DNA from: Candidatus Cryptobacteroides choladohippi | Lineage (GTDB): Bacteria; Bacteroidota; Bacteroidia; Bacteroidales; UBA932 | DNA: 46,249 nucleotides | Direction of reading: 5' to 3' | NCBI GenBank assembly: GCA_018065985.1 | Contig: JAGHSF010000028.1 | Location: 1-46,249, forward strand | Shown: one piece after another, positions 1 through 8,087 of the stretch | Position numbering within the stretch: the first letter of the stretch is position 1 | Layout: every line of letters starts with the position of its first letter | Notes under the pieces: generated by a model | The model's input: the letters and a program-made list of their open reading frames with translations, nothing else | What the model was told of the DNA's origin: nothing | Databases searched by the model: none | Program-made: the position numbers and the translations under genes

Positions 1-254
1 ATCGATTTATTGCAATGTCCGGAAAATCTCCGAACATGCGATTAAATAACACTGATTTCAAAGAACTTTTATTCTACGGCGTTCGCGCCGCGGCGTAACT
101 TTTATAAAATTAACGAACTATTGTTATATTAGTCATTATAATAATTGCTTTAATTTGAGCCTCTGCGACCCTCTGCCGCAGTGGCGGTTCCTATCTTCGC
201 CCCTAAGCACTCTTTGCGGTCTTCAGCCGCAATGTGTGCGTGGGGCTATGGTCC
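1..254. other. AT-rich non-coding left edge with UUCG hairpin
   Basis: No convincing gene is seen here. Bases 77-90 form a compact GC-rich hairpin (CGGCG, TTCG loop, CGCCG) in otherwise AT-rich sequence. Bases from about 158 to 249 hold the first copy of the double-hairpin element described separately. The 255-3578 gene ends at 255 on the minus strand, so this stretch is its 3' flank. Confidence 0.5.
158..249. repeat. double-hairpin element, copy 1
   Basis: Core AGCCTCTGCGACCCTCTG then CCGCAGTGGCGG forms a first hairpin (CTGCG-AC..YCGCAG), followed by TATCTTCGCCCC and a second hairpin whose right arm is GTGTGCGTGGGGC. Copies 2 and 3 (about 3762-3855 and 6279-6368) share the core almost exactly. 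This copy is the most divergent: its second-hairpin left arm is degenerate and its loop has a different inner stem (TTGCGG..CCGCAA). It lies just downstream of the YobI-like gene. There is no T-tract, so it is not a standard terminator. Confidence 0.8.
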
Positions 255-3200
255 TTATCTACTATTCTTTGTATTCATTTTTAGTTTTCCATCTTTCATT
301 GAGTAGGAGGATATATAACCGCTATTTTGAAGCACACTTGCCAATGACTGATTGGCTGGGGTATCCTCAAAGGTCTCTGATATATGAAAGTCTGTTAGTC
401 GGCCATATTTGTCTCCTAATGCTGACAGTAGTTCGGTTGTAATATCCTCATCTTTCAAAGCACCAATTGCATGAGAAGCCGTTTGAACCGCACTATTTTT
501 ATTAGAGCACAACTTTACTGATTCAACAAGAATCGAAGTATCACATTTTGCATAATGCGTTGATAATATCAAGCAAATTGCTTCCGCAAGAGAAGGATCC
601 ATTGTCACGGCAGAAGAACTCAGTCTACTAATAACATACTCGTACTCATTCTGATTGAATGCTGTGTCTGTTAAAATAGCCGTTGCGTGTTTTGCTTCTA
701 ACTCTATGGCATCAATGTATTCCTTGAATTTTGTTCTATTATGCTTTATGAACGAGATACTTGCCTTCACGGAATTTGAAGCTAACAACGTAAAGTTGAC
801 AACTGAAGCCTCTATTGATTCTGTTTGGATAAGAGTTGATAGTTTAGAATCTGGCAGTTTCAAAACCTCACTTGTTAGATCCACATAGAATGGGCTGAGT
901 GAGCAAATCCTCTCGTATTGTAAATCATCCCATCTAGAATTCTCTAACAACGACTGGAAGAGTGATTCTTCGCCGTCTACTTCACTACATTCATTTATGG
1001 CGGAAAGATGAAGGCCAATGAAATCTAACAATGTACCATCCACAGATCTGTCTTTTGCTATATAATAAGCATTGATATTAGTCCATGAAGGCTCTACAAG
1101 GTCAAGACTTAAAGCAAGTCGTTTCTCATCTAATGTAGCTAACTTTGTAATATCATCAACCGCACATAATTCAGATACAACATACGGCATATTGTGATCA
1201 TTCACCACATAGCATTGATTGTCAATTACAGCACTTAACATATCATGTGATGTCTCAGTCAGTTCCTTATACAGGAAATGCGATGCGAAATAGTCCTGTA
1301 TATCCTTTGCCAACTGAGGATAACATATTGCTATATCATCATAATGATTGTTTATCCAGATGATTTGTGGCTTAGTGATATGCTTCTTTTGGCAATGAAG
1401 GATCCATTGGCGATAAAGCACAATGTTCTCGTCTGCTGTTCCACTTCCGGAATTGATCCATAGAGTATCCGCATTAGCATCCATCATACTATTCCATACG
1501 CGATTGACGTTGTTCCCTTCAGCTATATATGAAACGAGGAAATCGGTTGGATGCTTGGATAGTAGCAGGTCAATCATCAAATCATATTTACGTTTATAGA
1601 CAACGTAGTGCTGAGCTAAGAAGTCAAGTAACGTAATGTTAAGAACACTCTTGTACTGAAATGCACTATCTGGCAATTCTGCCAATAAAATCTCACAATC
1701 ATCTATTTGACTATCATAAGATGGATTACGGTCCAAGCGCATATCAAGACACAGCTGATGGTCAGAGAGCGACATCATACCTGGATAGAAGTAAGAGATG
1801 TAGTCATTGTAATCCTCGTCAATAAGTCCATTACGAATGAAATCCTCTTCCATAGGAGATAACTCAAGAGATCGGAAGTATTCATCTTCATAAAGGTTGA
1901 ATTTCATAAGTAACTCCTTTACGGTATAAGTATGAACACGAGCCTTCTCCATTTCAATGTATTGCAACTCTTGCAGCAGTTGCTGTCGGCCTTCGTGTAG
2001 GCTATTCATTCGCTCCTCAAAAGTGAACTCTGAGTTAACTTCTTTCTCTATTTTAGAGAAATTAAAAGAAAATGAGTCAGAATAATGTGAAGCATAATGT
2101 AAGTAGTGATAGTTTATTATGCCTTCTTTGATTATTGTATTAAAATCCTCTTCAGAATTAGCTATCTGAAGGAAGGTCCTATTCTGTCCGTTTATAACCA
2201 CATTTACGACATTATGGCCTATATGTGAGATGATCCTCATCAAATAGATTAGCCTGAGTTCCGATGCCGAAATATGTGAGGTATTATCGAAGACATCAAT
2301 ATTCTTCTTACATAATTGTTCTCTGTTCAAGATTTTCTGCTCAATCGCAGTTTTGACATATAAACGTTTAGCCTCCTTGGAAATGGCCTTGTATATTTTG
2401 CCATCGCGCTTATGAAGCAGAGAAAAATCATGTGGATGATAGTTCTTGACGGCTATCATTGCAAGCATCTTTGCAGAATCTAGTGAGTGATCCTTATCGT
2501 TATTCAAACGCACAGAATATTGATGATACTCATTTGCAATATTATACAATAATCGCATGTCATCAATATGGAATGCAATATCGCGGATACTTTCATTAGG
2601 TACTTCATCTTTATGCCCTAGTTCTGAAAGCGCCTCACGCAGTTTATCTTTCGAATTGGACGTTGTAATAACTGGTATTACAGTCGTGATATAATCAAAG
2701 AATTTGGAACGCGAGGCATCTTTAAACATATCATCTTTAACGGCATAGATGAAACGAATCTTACGATTAACAATCTTCGACTTATTGATTAGATGATTCA
2801 GCTCACGGAGTTTCAAAAAGATGTCCGTGGTATTGAAGCGGTCAAGATCCTCAATGATGACAACGTTGTAATCTGTGCACTGGAAGAAATACAAGATTTC
2901 ATCCAGATAACGGTTAAAGATACTACCCTCATCGGCCATATCTATCTCATTGCCGCCGACATTAACATGTCCTATTCTCATACCTCCGAATATCTGGATA
3001 ATATGCGTGATTACTTCATACAGCATAATGAGAATGAAAATGACAGCAATAATTCGTATTGCCTGTTGCATGCTATCCGGAATTCTGAATGCAGAATAAA
3101 CCTCATCAATTAGCAATAATGATGGAGTAAAGGCAAAACAGATACAAGTAAACAAGCCAAGAATATAACCTGTGATTGATTTGATTGTATCTGCAGATAG

Positions 3201-3578
3201 GTGACGTATCTTTTTGAGACGACTGAAAGGTAATGTATGTAATGTTTCTCGATACACAAGCTGTTGAAGTATGCTATACTCAATTTTGCGATTGAGTATG
3301 TCATTATTGTGTATCTCGGGGCTCTCTCCTTCTTTTAAGGAGTCATCTGCATCAAGAGTGGCAAGCGAAATATCAAGGAAAATAGCATCTTTAGGAGCCT
3401 TTTCCATGAGGGTATTGAGTACAGAACTCTTACCAGATCCATAAGGTCCAGTTACAGCAATGTTCAGAATGTGCTCATCTTCTATAGCATGAAGTAAATC
3501 ATCAACTGTCTTGTATGAAGGATCACTTTCCTTAAGCAAGACAGGCGTCAAAGACTTCTGTTTCCAATTTGTACTCAT
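255..3578 (-). CDS. YobI-like membrane P-loop NTPase (defence-type)
   Basis: This is a 1107-residue protein of the YobI/KAP-like P-loop ATPase type. The Walker A motif GPYGSGKS is at residues 44-51 and the Walker B motif NVVIIEDLDRF at about 238-248. Two hydrophobic segments (about 134-157 and 174-197) lie between them, so the nucleotide-binding domain is split by a membrane hairpin, as in the KAP/YobI class. The remaining 800 residues are a helical, poorly conserved sensor-like region. The gene is AT-rich compared with the core genes beyond 12 kb, which suggests transfer. It sits downstream of the FRG-AbiH pair on the same strand but is separated by about 344 bp holding a hairpin element, so it is probably its own unit. 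The family is often found in defence islands; a phage-defence role is inferred and the trigger is unknown. Confidence 0.8.
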   Translation of the reverse strand: MSTNWKQKSLTPVLLKESDPSYKTVDDLLHAIEDEHILNIAVTGPYGSGKSSVLNTLMEKAPKDAIFLDISLATLDADDSLKEGESPEIHNNDILNRKIEYSILQQLVYRETLHTLPFSRLKKIRHLSADTIKSITGYILGLFTCICFAFTPSLLLIDEVYSAFRIPDSMQQAIRIIAVIFILIMLYEVITHIIQIFGGMRIGHVNVGGNEIDMADEGSIFNRYLDEILYFFQCTDYNVVIIEDLDRFNTTDIFLKLRELNHLINKSKIVNRKIRFIYAVKDDMFKDASRSKFFDYITTVIPVITTSNSKDKLREALSELGHKDEVPNESIRDIAFHIDDMRLLYNIANEYHQYSVRLNNDKDHSLDSAKMLAMIAVKNYHPHDFSLLHKRDGKIYKAISKEAKRLYVKTAIEQKILNREQLCKKNIDVFDNTSHISASELRLIYLMRIISHIGHNVVNVVINGQNRTFLQIANSEEDFNTIIKEGIINYHYLHYASHYSDSFSFNFSKIEKEVNSEFTFEERMNSLHEGRQQLLQELQYIEMEKARVHTYTVKELLMKFNLYEDEYFRSLELSPMEEDFIRNGLIDEDYNDYISYFYPGMMSLSDHQLCLDMRLDRNPSYDSQIDDCEILLAELPDSAFQYKSVLNITLLDFLAQHYVVYKRKYDLMIDLLLSKHPTDFLVSYIAEGNNVNRVWNSMMDANADTLWINSGSGTADENIVLYRQWILHCQKKHITKPQIIWINNHYDDIAICYPQLAKDIQDYFASHFLYKELTETSHDMLSAVIDNQCYVVNDHNMPYVVSELCAVDDITKLATLDEKRLALSLDLVEPSWTNINAYYIAKDRSVDGTLLDFIGLHLSAINECSEVDGEESLFQSLLENSRWDDLQYERICSLSPFYVDLTSEVLKLPDSKLSTLIQTESIEASVVNFTLLASNSVKASISFIKHNRTKFKEYIDAIELEAKHATAILTDTAFNQNEYEYVISRLSSSAVTMDPSLAEAICLILSTHYAKCDTSILVESVKLCSNKNSAVQTASHAIGALKDEDITTELLSALGDKYGRLTDFHISETFEDTPANQSLASVLQNSGYISSYSMKDGKLKMNTKNSR

Positions 3579-3922
3579 TTGTTTATAATCTTAGCCACAA
3601 CTGATTTTGAGGGTCTTGGAGGTAATATATATTATTATGCACAAACTAAATTGTTCTATGTTTGTTTTCTCTGTTTCTTTTATTGTCTTGTTTTGATGCC
3701 TTGTGAGCGGTTGTTGTTATCACCCTTCCAACTTCAAGGAATCAATTGTTCTTTTGCTTCTTTCAGCCTCTGCGACCCTCTGTCGCAGTGGCGGTCCCTA
3801 TCTTCGCCCCCCCCCACGCACACTTGCTCCCGCAGGTCGCAAGAGTGCGTGGGGTCTTTTGTCACGCGTGAGAGAATCGAACAATGAGCATCGCTCCACT
3901 TGTACACGCGCTTGTTTGTTAC
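3579..3922. other. intergenic spacer between the YobI-like and AbiH genes
   Basis: This 344-bp stretch has no gene I can support. It carries double-hairpin copy 2 near its middle and AT-rich sequence next to the YobI-like start codon. No TAnnTTTG promoter box is visible just upstream of the YobI-like gene, so its promoter is either non-canonical or lies within the hairpin element. Confidence 0.5.
3762..3855. repeat. double-hairpin element, copy 2
   Basis: The first hairpin is CTGCGAC-CCTCT-GTCGCAG. The second is a nearly perfect long hairpin: CCCCACGCAC, A, CTTGC, an 11-nt loop, GCAAG, A, GTGCGTGGGG. The stretch from TTTCAGCCTCTGCG through CCCTATCTT is essentially identical to copy 3 near 6279. 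The interior of the second hairpin is inverted relative to copy 3. The run of C at the arm base (about 3807-3816) may be a polymerase-slippage tract. Confidence 0.85.
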
Positions 3923-4984
3923 CTACATTGCGATGGCTATTGGTCCCGATAGCTTCTGCAAAGCTAATTTTAGGTTATCATCATGGCTATTCGGGAGATC
4001 ATTAGTAAAGATTGCAGAATTGATTTCCACGAAGATTCTTGAGTCATCTAGTATCTTTACACCATATTGCTCCATCTTCTTTACGACCTCATCCCTATAT
4101 CTAATTTGGTCATTCAGTTTTGCATTATCAGATGGATATGACTTCCCGTTATATATGAAAAGCATAACTAGAGCTCCATTGCTGACCTTTTCAGACACCA
4201 ACATAGCCCATGTCTGGTCAGATGGTCCCAAAGAAGCACCGAAGATGATTAGTACATCGGCACTTTGTATAAGATTTTTTGCATCATTAAGCATTCGACG
4301 ACTTCTACTTGAAAGAATCCATGGTTTTAATAATCGGACTCTAACTTCAGGATTAGTCCTGTAATCTTCCTGCAGCACTTGCTCTTCATTATCAACACCA
4401 ACCCAAACGGACTGGTTCTTGGCAACCTCGCGATGCACGTGCTGGACTGAATTGAGATAGCGTGAACGATTCTGAAAACGATCTTCAAGAATCTGTTTTA
4501 AATAATGCTCTATAACATGGGTATAATTGAAAGTAATTACACTGGCGTTATATATGTTCTGCCCACGCATTAGACCAGGGGCGATACTTTCATATTCTCC
4601 CTCTATAGTATAGGTCTCGTCACTTCCAAATACACTTTCAGGATAGGTGAATCCTCTTTCTAGTGTATCAGCATCTACATTGAGGACAAGTTCACCATCT
4701 TTCATCAACTCATCAATCTTGAGTATATAGTCACGAAGTGATCGTTGTAAGTCATCATACGCTTCACAGAACTCTTGTACAGACTCCGTTTGAGCTGAAT
4801 ACTGACCTAAGGCCATCTCCAGATCTGACCAATCCTTAGGTTTATCCTTAATAGCTTCTTTGAGTTTCTTCACTGATTCGGACTTAGATTCTAAGCCTGT
4901 ATAATATCGATAGAAATCTTGATAGCTAGTTGGCAAACCAACCTGAAGGTCAAATCCATTTCCTATTATGTAGACAACATTCAT
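3923..4984 (-). CDS. AbiH-family abortive infection protein
   Basis: This 353-residue protein matches the AbiH family, named for a lactococcal plasmid-borne abortive-infection protein. The family pattern is visible: GNGFD at residues 8-12, TFNYT at 151-155, HVHRE at 182-186, and FGASLGPSDQTW at 248-259. The GNGFD, TFNYT and H layout recalls SIR2-like nucleotide-binding folds, but that is inference and no catalytic activity can be claimed. The length is complete. The FRG gene ends 25 nt upstream on the same strand, so the two are probably co-transcribed with FRG first. Both are AT-rich. No signal peptide or membrane segment is seen, so it should be cytoplasmic. Confidence 0.85.
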   Translation of the reverse strand: MNVVYIIGNGFDLQVGLPTSYQDFYRYYTGLESKSESVKKLKEAIKDKPKDWSDLEMALGQYSAQTESVQEFCEAYDDLQRSLRDYILKIDELMKDGELVLNVDADTLERGFTYPESVFGSDETYTIEGEYESIAPGLMRGQNIYNASVITFNYTHVIEHYLKQILEDRFQNRSRYLNSVQHVHREVAKNQSVWVGVDNEEQVLQEDYRTNPEVRVRLLKPWILSSRSRRMLNDAKNLIQSADVLIIFGASLGPSDQTWAMLVSEKVSNGALVMLFIYNGKSYPSDNAKLNDQIRYRDEVVKKMEQYGVKILDDSRIFVEINSAIFTNDLPNSHDDNLKLALQKLSGPIAIAM

Positions 4985-5009
4985 AATACTCTTTCTGTCA
5001 AGCTATTTT

Positions 5010-6236
5010 TTACATCAAGCATTGTGGATAGATAGAGGAGAGAAATCCATCTGTAGGCATTTGTCCGTTCTTTCCTTCAACAAAAGCCCATCCATATTGC
5101 GGATCATCTACGACAGACTTTAGTGCATTTTTAAATGCGTCATTTCTATCTCCCTCAAAGTATATACGTTCACACCAATTCTGCCAGTAACCATTTTTTA
5201 TATCCTGATAATACTGATGTAATTCATCCTGCGTAAAGGATGGAATATACTTTCTTATAGAAAGACCTCGTTCAGATAATTCCTTCGTCACTTTGGATTT
5301 ACTCTCCTTATGATCATTCATTATCATATTAAGCAGAATTGTCCTATCTGATATAATCCCATCGTCTCTATTCTTCCAATGAGTTGCCAATATATCATCC
5401 GGAAACAGACTTCTACCTTGATTGAACATTTGACTATAACGCTCTGAAATCTGAGCATTGTGTTTGAAAAACACCCATTTCACTCTTGGATCGTCATTGA
5501 AATTCATTCCTTTTGCTATGCTTTTTAAGAACCCTTTTTGGCAACCACTTCGAGGGAAAACTTGAAGTCCAATAGTACTCAAGCCATAAAATACAAAACC
5601 GTTGTTTGTATCAACATCGTAATAATACAATACACCAATCTTTGAGTCGTCAGTAACAGGTTTATATGTATCGTCATTAGGATTATGTTCATTTGTAGCA
5701 AAGAAACCTGCCACATTTGTATCTGAACTCAAATCCAAGAGATTTGTCTTATTGTAGTAATGTTGGTTGAGCCCATATAGGTTCATTTCGAATGTAAAGT
5801 CATAACCCAACAGATTAATTTTGCTATCCAGGAGTCTTACCATCGGATGAGAAAGCGTTAATAACATCATTTCTTGTCCATGAATAAGGTCGGCTGTATA
5901 CCTAGGTTTCTCTTTTCGAAAAAGAATCGGTGTGCAGTTATCGTAAAAGGCTGTTTGGCCTCTAAACAAAAACTTTCGTCCACGGAGATTTGGTTTAAGC
6001 GAGTATCTGCCACTCTGAAGGCGAGTCAATACGAAGTCATCTTCTTTCGCATGATTCCAGTAAGAAACATGTGGACCTAATTTAAGTGGTGGGCGTTTGG
6101 GATCATGAGGGACTAACAACATGGGCTCAGTCTGAAACATAGGATCATTCGCCATCTTCTCCTGTTCCTTTGAAAGAACAAAATCCAATGCCTGATCATA
6201 ATTATCAAATACAAAATCTGTGTCTAATGCTTTCAT
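5010..6236 (-). CDS. FRG domain-containing protein
   Basis: This 408-residue protein carries the FRG domain, named for its Phe-Arg-Gly motif. FRGQ is at residues 91-94. The second conserved block at about 155-182 includes GLNQHYYNKTNLLDLS and AGFFATN, which is typical of the family. FRG domains are common in phage-defence and toxin-like contexts, but their biochemical activity is not firmly known. The gene starts the FRG-AbiH unit, with hairpin copy 3 only about 40 nt upstream of the start codon. No TAnnTTTG box is seen in front of it. It is predicted soluble and cytoplasmic. Base composition is AT-rich, unlike the chromosomal core further right. Confidence 0.85.
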   Translation of the reverse strand: MKALDTDFVFDNYDQALDFVLSKEQEKMANDPMFQTEPMLLVPHDPKRPPLKLGPHVSYWNHAKEDDFVLTRLQSGRYSLKPNLRGRKFLFRGQTAFYDNCTPILFRKEKPRYTADLIHGQEMMLLTLSHPMVRLLDSKINLLGYDFTFEMNLYGLNQHYYNKTNLLDLSSDTNVAGFFATNEHNPNDDTYKPVTDDSKIGVLYYYDVDTNNGFVFYGLSTIGLQVFPRSGCQKGFLKSIAKGMNFNDDPRVKWVFFKHNAQISERYSQMFNQGRSLFPDDILATHWKNRDDGIISDRTILLNMIMNDHKESKSKVTKELSERGLSIRKYIPSFTQDELHQYYQDIKNGYWQNWCERIYFEGDRNDAFKNALKSVVDDPQYGWAFVEGKNGQMPTDGFLSSIYPQCLM

Positions 6237-6278
6237 AAATTGTGGATTTGTTGCCCATGCGGGCGCTTTTTGTTCCTT

Positions 6279-6368
6279 TCAGCCTCTGCGACCCTCTGTC
6301 GCAGTGGCGGTCCCTATCTTTGCCCCAGCGCACTCTTGCGACCAGCGGGAGCATGTGTGCGTGGGGCC
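6279..6368. repeat. double-hairpin element, copy 3
   Basis: This copy holds the same first hairpin as copy 2 (CTGCGAC-CCTCT-GTCGCAG). Its second hairpin has arms GCCCCAGCGCAC and GTGCGTGGGGC. The 23-nt interior is the reverse complement of the interior of copy 2 with about two mismatches. It lies immediately upstream of the FRG gene. Confidence 0.85.
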
Positions 6369-6463
6369 ATTGTCATTAGTGCAAATCTTTACTTCGACCG
6401 GCTCAGTATAAACTCATATTCGAACCGAAATCACATTGCTGTGATAACCATTGACTGCTATTG

Positions 6464-6705
6464 TTATGCTGCCACTCCATTTGTGTTTAACCAGGAATTG
6501 GACTTCATGGTCAGACGATACACTCCAATCACGCACTCCTTCTCTTTGCTCGAATCCCAATGGGCATTCTCTGAATAGTAGCCAGCCTTGCGAAGAACGG
6601 CATCGGCATAGTTGGCGAGCAGCTGCTTGGTGTCCTTTGGCAGACAGTAGCCACCATAACCGAACGAAGGATTGCTGTAGTGGGTGCCGAGGGGATCTCT
6701 GGGAC
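6464..6705 (-). pseudogene. ugd: UDP-glucose 6-dehydrogenase fragment
   Basis: Minus-strand translation of this stretch gives a clear slice of UDP-glucose dehydrogenase: [19 protein letters not shown] (the catalytic-cysteine motif), then [13 protein letters not shown], and later [13 protein letters not shown]. It ends at a stop at 6464-6466. The N-terminal Rossmann domain (about 240 residues) and the C-terminal domain are missing. There is no start codon. About 70 residues remain, so it cannot make an active enzyme, which would oxidise UDP-glucose to UDP-glucuronate. The right junction abuts an unrelated acidic reading-frame tail (6721-6790), so the fragment probably arose by insertion or deletion. 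Confidence 0.85.
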
Positions 6706-6720
6706 GGTTCTGCGATCCGG

Positions 6721-6790
6721 TTATTCGTTGGTGTCTTCGGGCTCCTCAGGAGTGGTGTCTTCGGGAAAGTCGAGCTGGGGCAGCTTACTT
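6721..6790 (-). pseudogene. possible acidic C-terminal gene tail
   Basis: In another minus-strand frame this short stretch reads [21 protein letters not shown] followed by a stop at 6721-6723. Its acidic, proline-rich composition resembles a protein C-terminus. Upstream the frame is closed by a stop codon within a few residues. It sits exactly between the ugd fragment and the intact lipoprotein gene, so it may be a second gene remnant at the same junction. I do not recognise the parent, and chance coding is possible. Confidence 0.25.
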
Positions 6791-6815
6791 TATGGAAGAG
6801 TTCTCCGGACAACAA

Positions 6816-7241
6816 TTATTTTGTAACCTTTCTGAAATGTTGGGTAATCCTGCCAGCAGTGCCATAGTCTGTCGTCATATTCATTTCAGTTGGAGATATT
6901 ACACTAACCATGGCATTGAGGTAATACATGTCACCATCATACTTATATGAAAGTCCTCTTGTAGCGTCATTGAACGAATATACTCCCTGTGTAATGGTCC
7001 CATCAGGATTAGTTGTTCTTACCAAGGAACCTGATGCCTTAAATTCAAGATACTGGTAATAAAAGCCTTCATATTCATCGTATCTGGTTGTGTTACCGTT
7101 CTTGTCGGTGATAGTTCCAGATACCATGCCCCACTTCCCAATTAGCGTAAATGTCCCTTTGTTGCCTGAATCCGGGGCTTCTTTTGTGCATGAGCATAAT
7201 GCACACACAACTAAACAGAGAATAATTAAAAACTTTTTCAT
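6816..7241 (-). CDS. small lipocalin-like lipoprotein
   Basis: The 141-residue product begins MKKFLIILCLVVCALCSC, a signal peptide ending in a lipobox (L-C-S-C), so it should be lipid-anchored. The body (LIGKWGMVSGTITDKNGN, then alternating beta-rich segments ending ITQHFRKVTK) resembles lipocalin-like or DUF-type lipoproteins of Bacteroidota. The frame is open upstream to an ATG at 7403, but that longer start would bury the signal peptide, so I place the start at 7241. A TATATTTG box at 7418-7425 (minus) implies a long leader of about 170 nt. The substrate is unknown. The 3' end lies only about 26 bp from the junction with gene debris. Confidence 0.75.
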   Translation of the reverse strand: MKKFLIILCLVVCALCSCTKEAPDSGNKGTFTLIGKWGMVSGTITDKNGNTTRYDEYEGFYYQYLEFKASGSLVRTTNPDGTITQGVYSFNDATRGLSYKYDGDMYYLNAMVSVISPTEMNMTTDYGTAGRITQHFRKVTK

Positions 7242-7412
7242 GATGTTAGATGTTAATTTGTCATGCTGCACCCACACGGCTTCGCCGCCACCTGTCACAA
7301 GTGTCGGCCACAGAATCACCAACTGAACAATAAGGAATTTCCCCAGAGAATAGTCCAAGTTCGGCAGCCGATTGACAGGTGTAATGTCGCTATGATTCAG
7401 CAATTATAGTAT
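7242..7412 (-). promoter_or_regulatory. long 5' leader with 9-bp inverted repeat
   Basis: Between the TATATTTG box at 7418-7425 (minus) and the lipoprotein start at 7241 lies a leader of about 170 nt. CACCTGTCA at 7289-7297 pairs perfectly with TGACAGGTG at 7373-7381, enclosing about 75 nt. It matches no riboswitch I know. It could be an RNA structure or the ends of a tiny insertion. Confidence 0.35.
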
Positions 7413-7417
7413 ATGCG

Positions 7418-7425
7418 CAAATATA
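7418..7425 (-). promoter_or_regulatory. Bacteroidota -7 box TATATTTG
   Basis: The minus-strand sequence TATATTTG matches the TAnnTTTG consensus of the Bacteroidota primary sigma factor. It is the best candidate promoter for the lipoprotein gene that starts at 7241. Confidence 0.5.
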
Positions 7426-7472
7426 ATCAAATTCCACTCAATTCTGAAAGGAATTGCCCGATAAATGCGAAA

Positions 7473-7943
7473 TCACTCATTGGAAATCGAAATGCAGCCC
7501 AGGTACTCTGCATACACGTCCTGCCCTCTCACGAAAAGGGTCGCGAAATCCGGATCGGAATAGGAAAGGGAGAATCGGTATGTCCTTATCCCCTCGCGGA
7601 CGGAGAAGTACAGAGTATGGACTCCCTTCTTGTCCTTGGCCGTGATATTGACCGGCTCGTCCTTTACGACAAGTCCGTTGGACACGCCTGACTCGAGCAG
7701 GCGGTACTCGGTCTGGCACGACAGCGGGATGTATGTGGTCAGCTTCCCGTCCTTGATGCTGATGGAATATCCGTCCGGCATCTCGAACAGCCTTCCTTCC
7801 TCGGTCATGCTCTCGACTGTGAAAGTCAGTCTGGCGGAGGCCTCGGTTTGAGCCTTCTTCGATGCGGACTGTGCAGATGCGCTGAAGGCGGAGGAAATGG
7901 TCATTGCGCAGATAACGCAGATTGTCATCAATACTCTTTTCAT
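7473..7943 (-). CDS. DUF4251 domain-containing secreted protein
   Basis: This 156-residue protein has a clear Sec signal peptide (MKRVLMTICVICAMTISSAFSASAQ), with predicted cleavage after ASA about residue 24. The mature part (about 38-155) has the DUF4251 pattern: a beta-rich domain with SARLTFTVESM, then GYSISIKDGKLTTYIPL near 58-74 and YRFSLSYSDPDFATLFV near 121-137. DUF4251 proteins are small periplasmic or envelope proteins of Bacteroidota without an established function. The gene is monocistronic, preceded by a TATATTTG box about 29 nt upstream of the start. The high GC content indicates native chromosome. Confidence 0.8.
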   Translation of the reverse strand: MKRVLMTICVICAMTISSAFSASAQSASKKAQTEASARLTFTVESMTEEGRLFEMPDGYSISIKDGKLTTYIPLSCQTEYRLLESGVSNGLVVKDEPVNITAKDKKGVHTLYFSVREGIRTYRFSLSYSDPDFATLFVRGQDVYAEYLGCISISNE

Positions 7944-7971
7944 GAGGTGGCTGTTTTGGGGAACTTCAAGT

Positions 7972-7979
7972 CAAATATA
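7972..7979 (-). promoter_or_regulatory. -7 box TATATTTG for the DUF4251 gene
   Basis: TATATTTG on the minus strand ends about 29 nt before the ATG at 7943, a normal leader length. Confidence 0.6.
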
Positions 7980-8054
7980 ATGATTATCCTGTTCACTCGC
8001 AAGAACTTTGACGTGCTGCGGCTGCCATTGACTTAGGATTTCGCGGAAATGTCG

Positions 8055-8062
8055 TATATTTG
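8055..8062 (+). promoter_or_regulatory. -7 box TATATTTG for the mini-gene and FISUMP lipoprotein
   Basis: TATATTTG on the plus strand lies 25 nt before the ATG of the small gene at 8088. A TTG at 8028-8030 is a weak -33 candidate. Confidence 0.6.
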
Positions 8063-8087
8063 TTAGGATAGTCGCAAATCATTAATT

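Noticed and set aside
158..6368. Integron attC sites around the defence genes
   Set aside because: The repeats are palindromic and bracket genes, but consistent RYYYAAC and GTTRRRY core boxes are absent at their ends, the first hairpin is unlike attC, and no integron integrase is in the window.
6414..6950. Overlapping open frames of 88-138 codons in the ugd fragment region
   Set aside because: They are out of frame with the recognised ugd fragment and show no family pattern.
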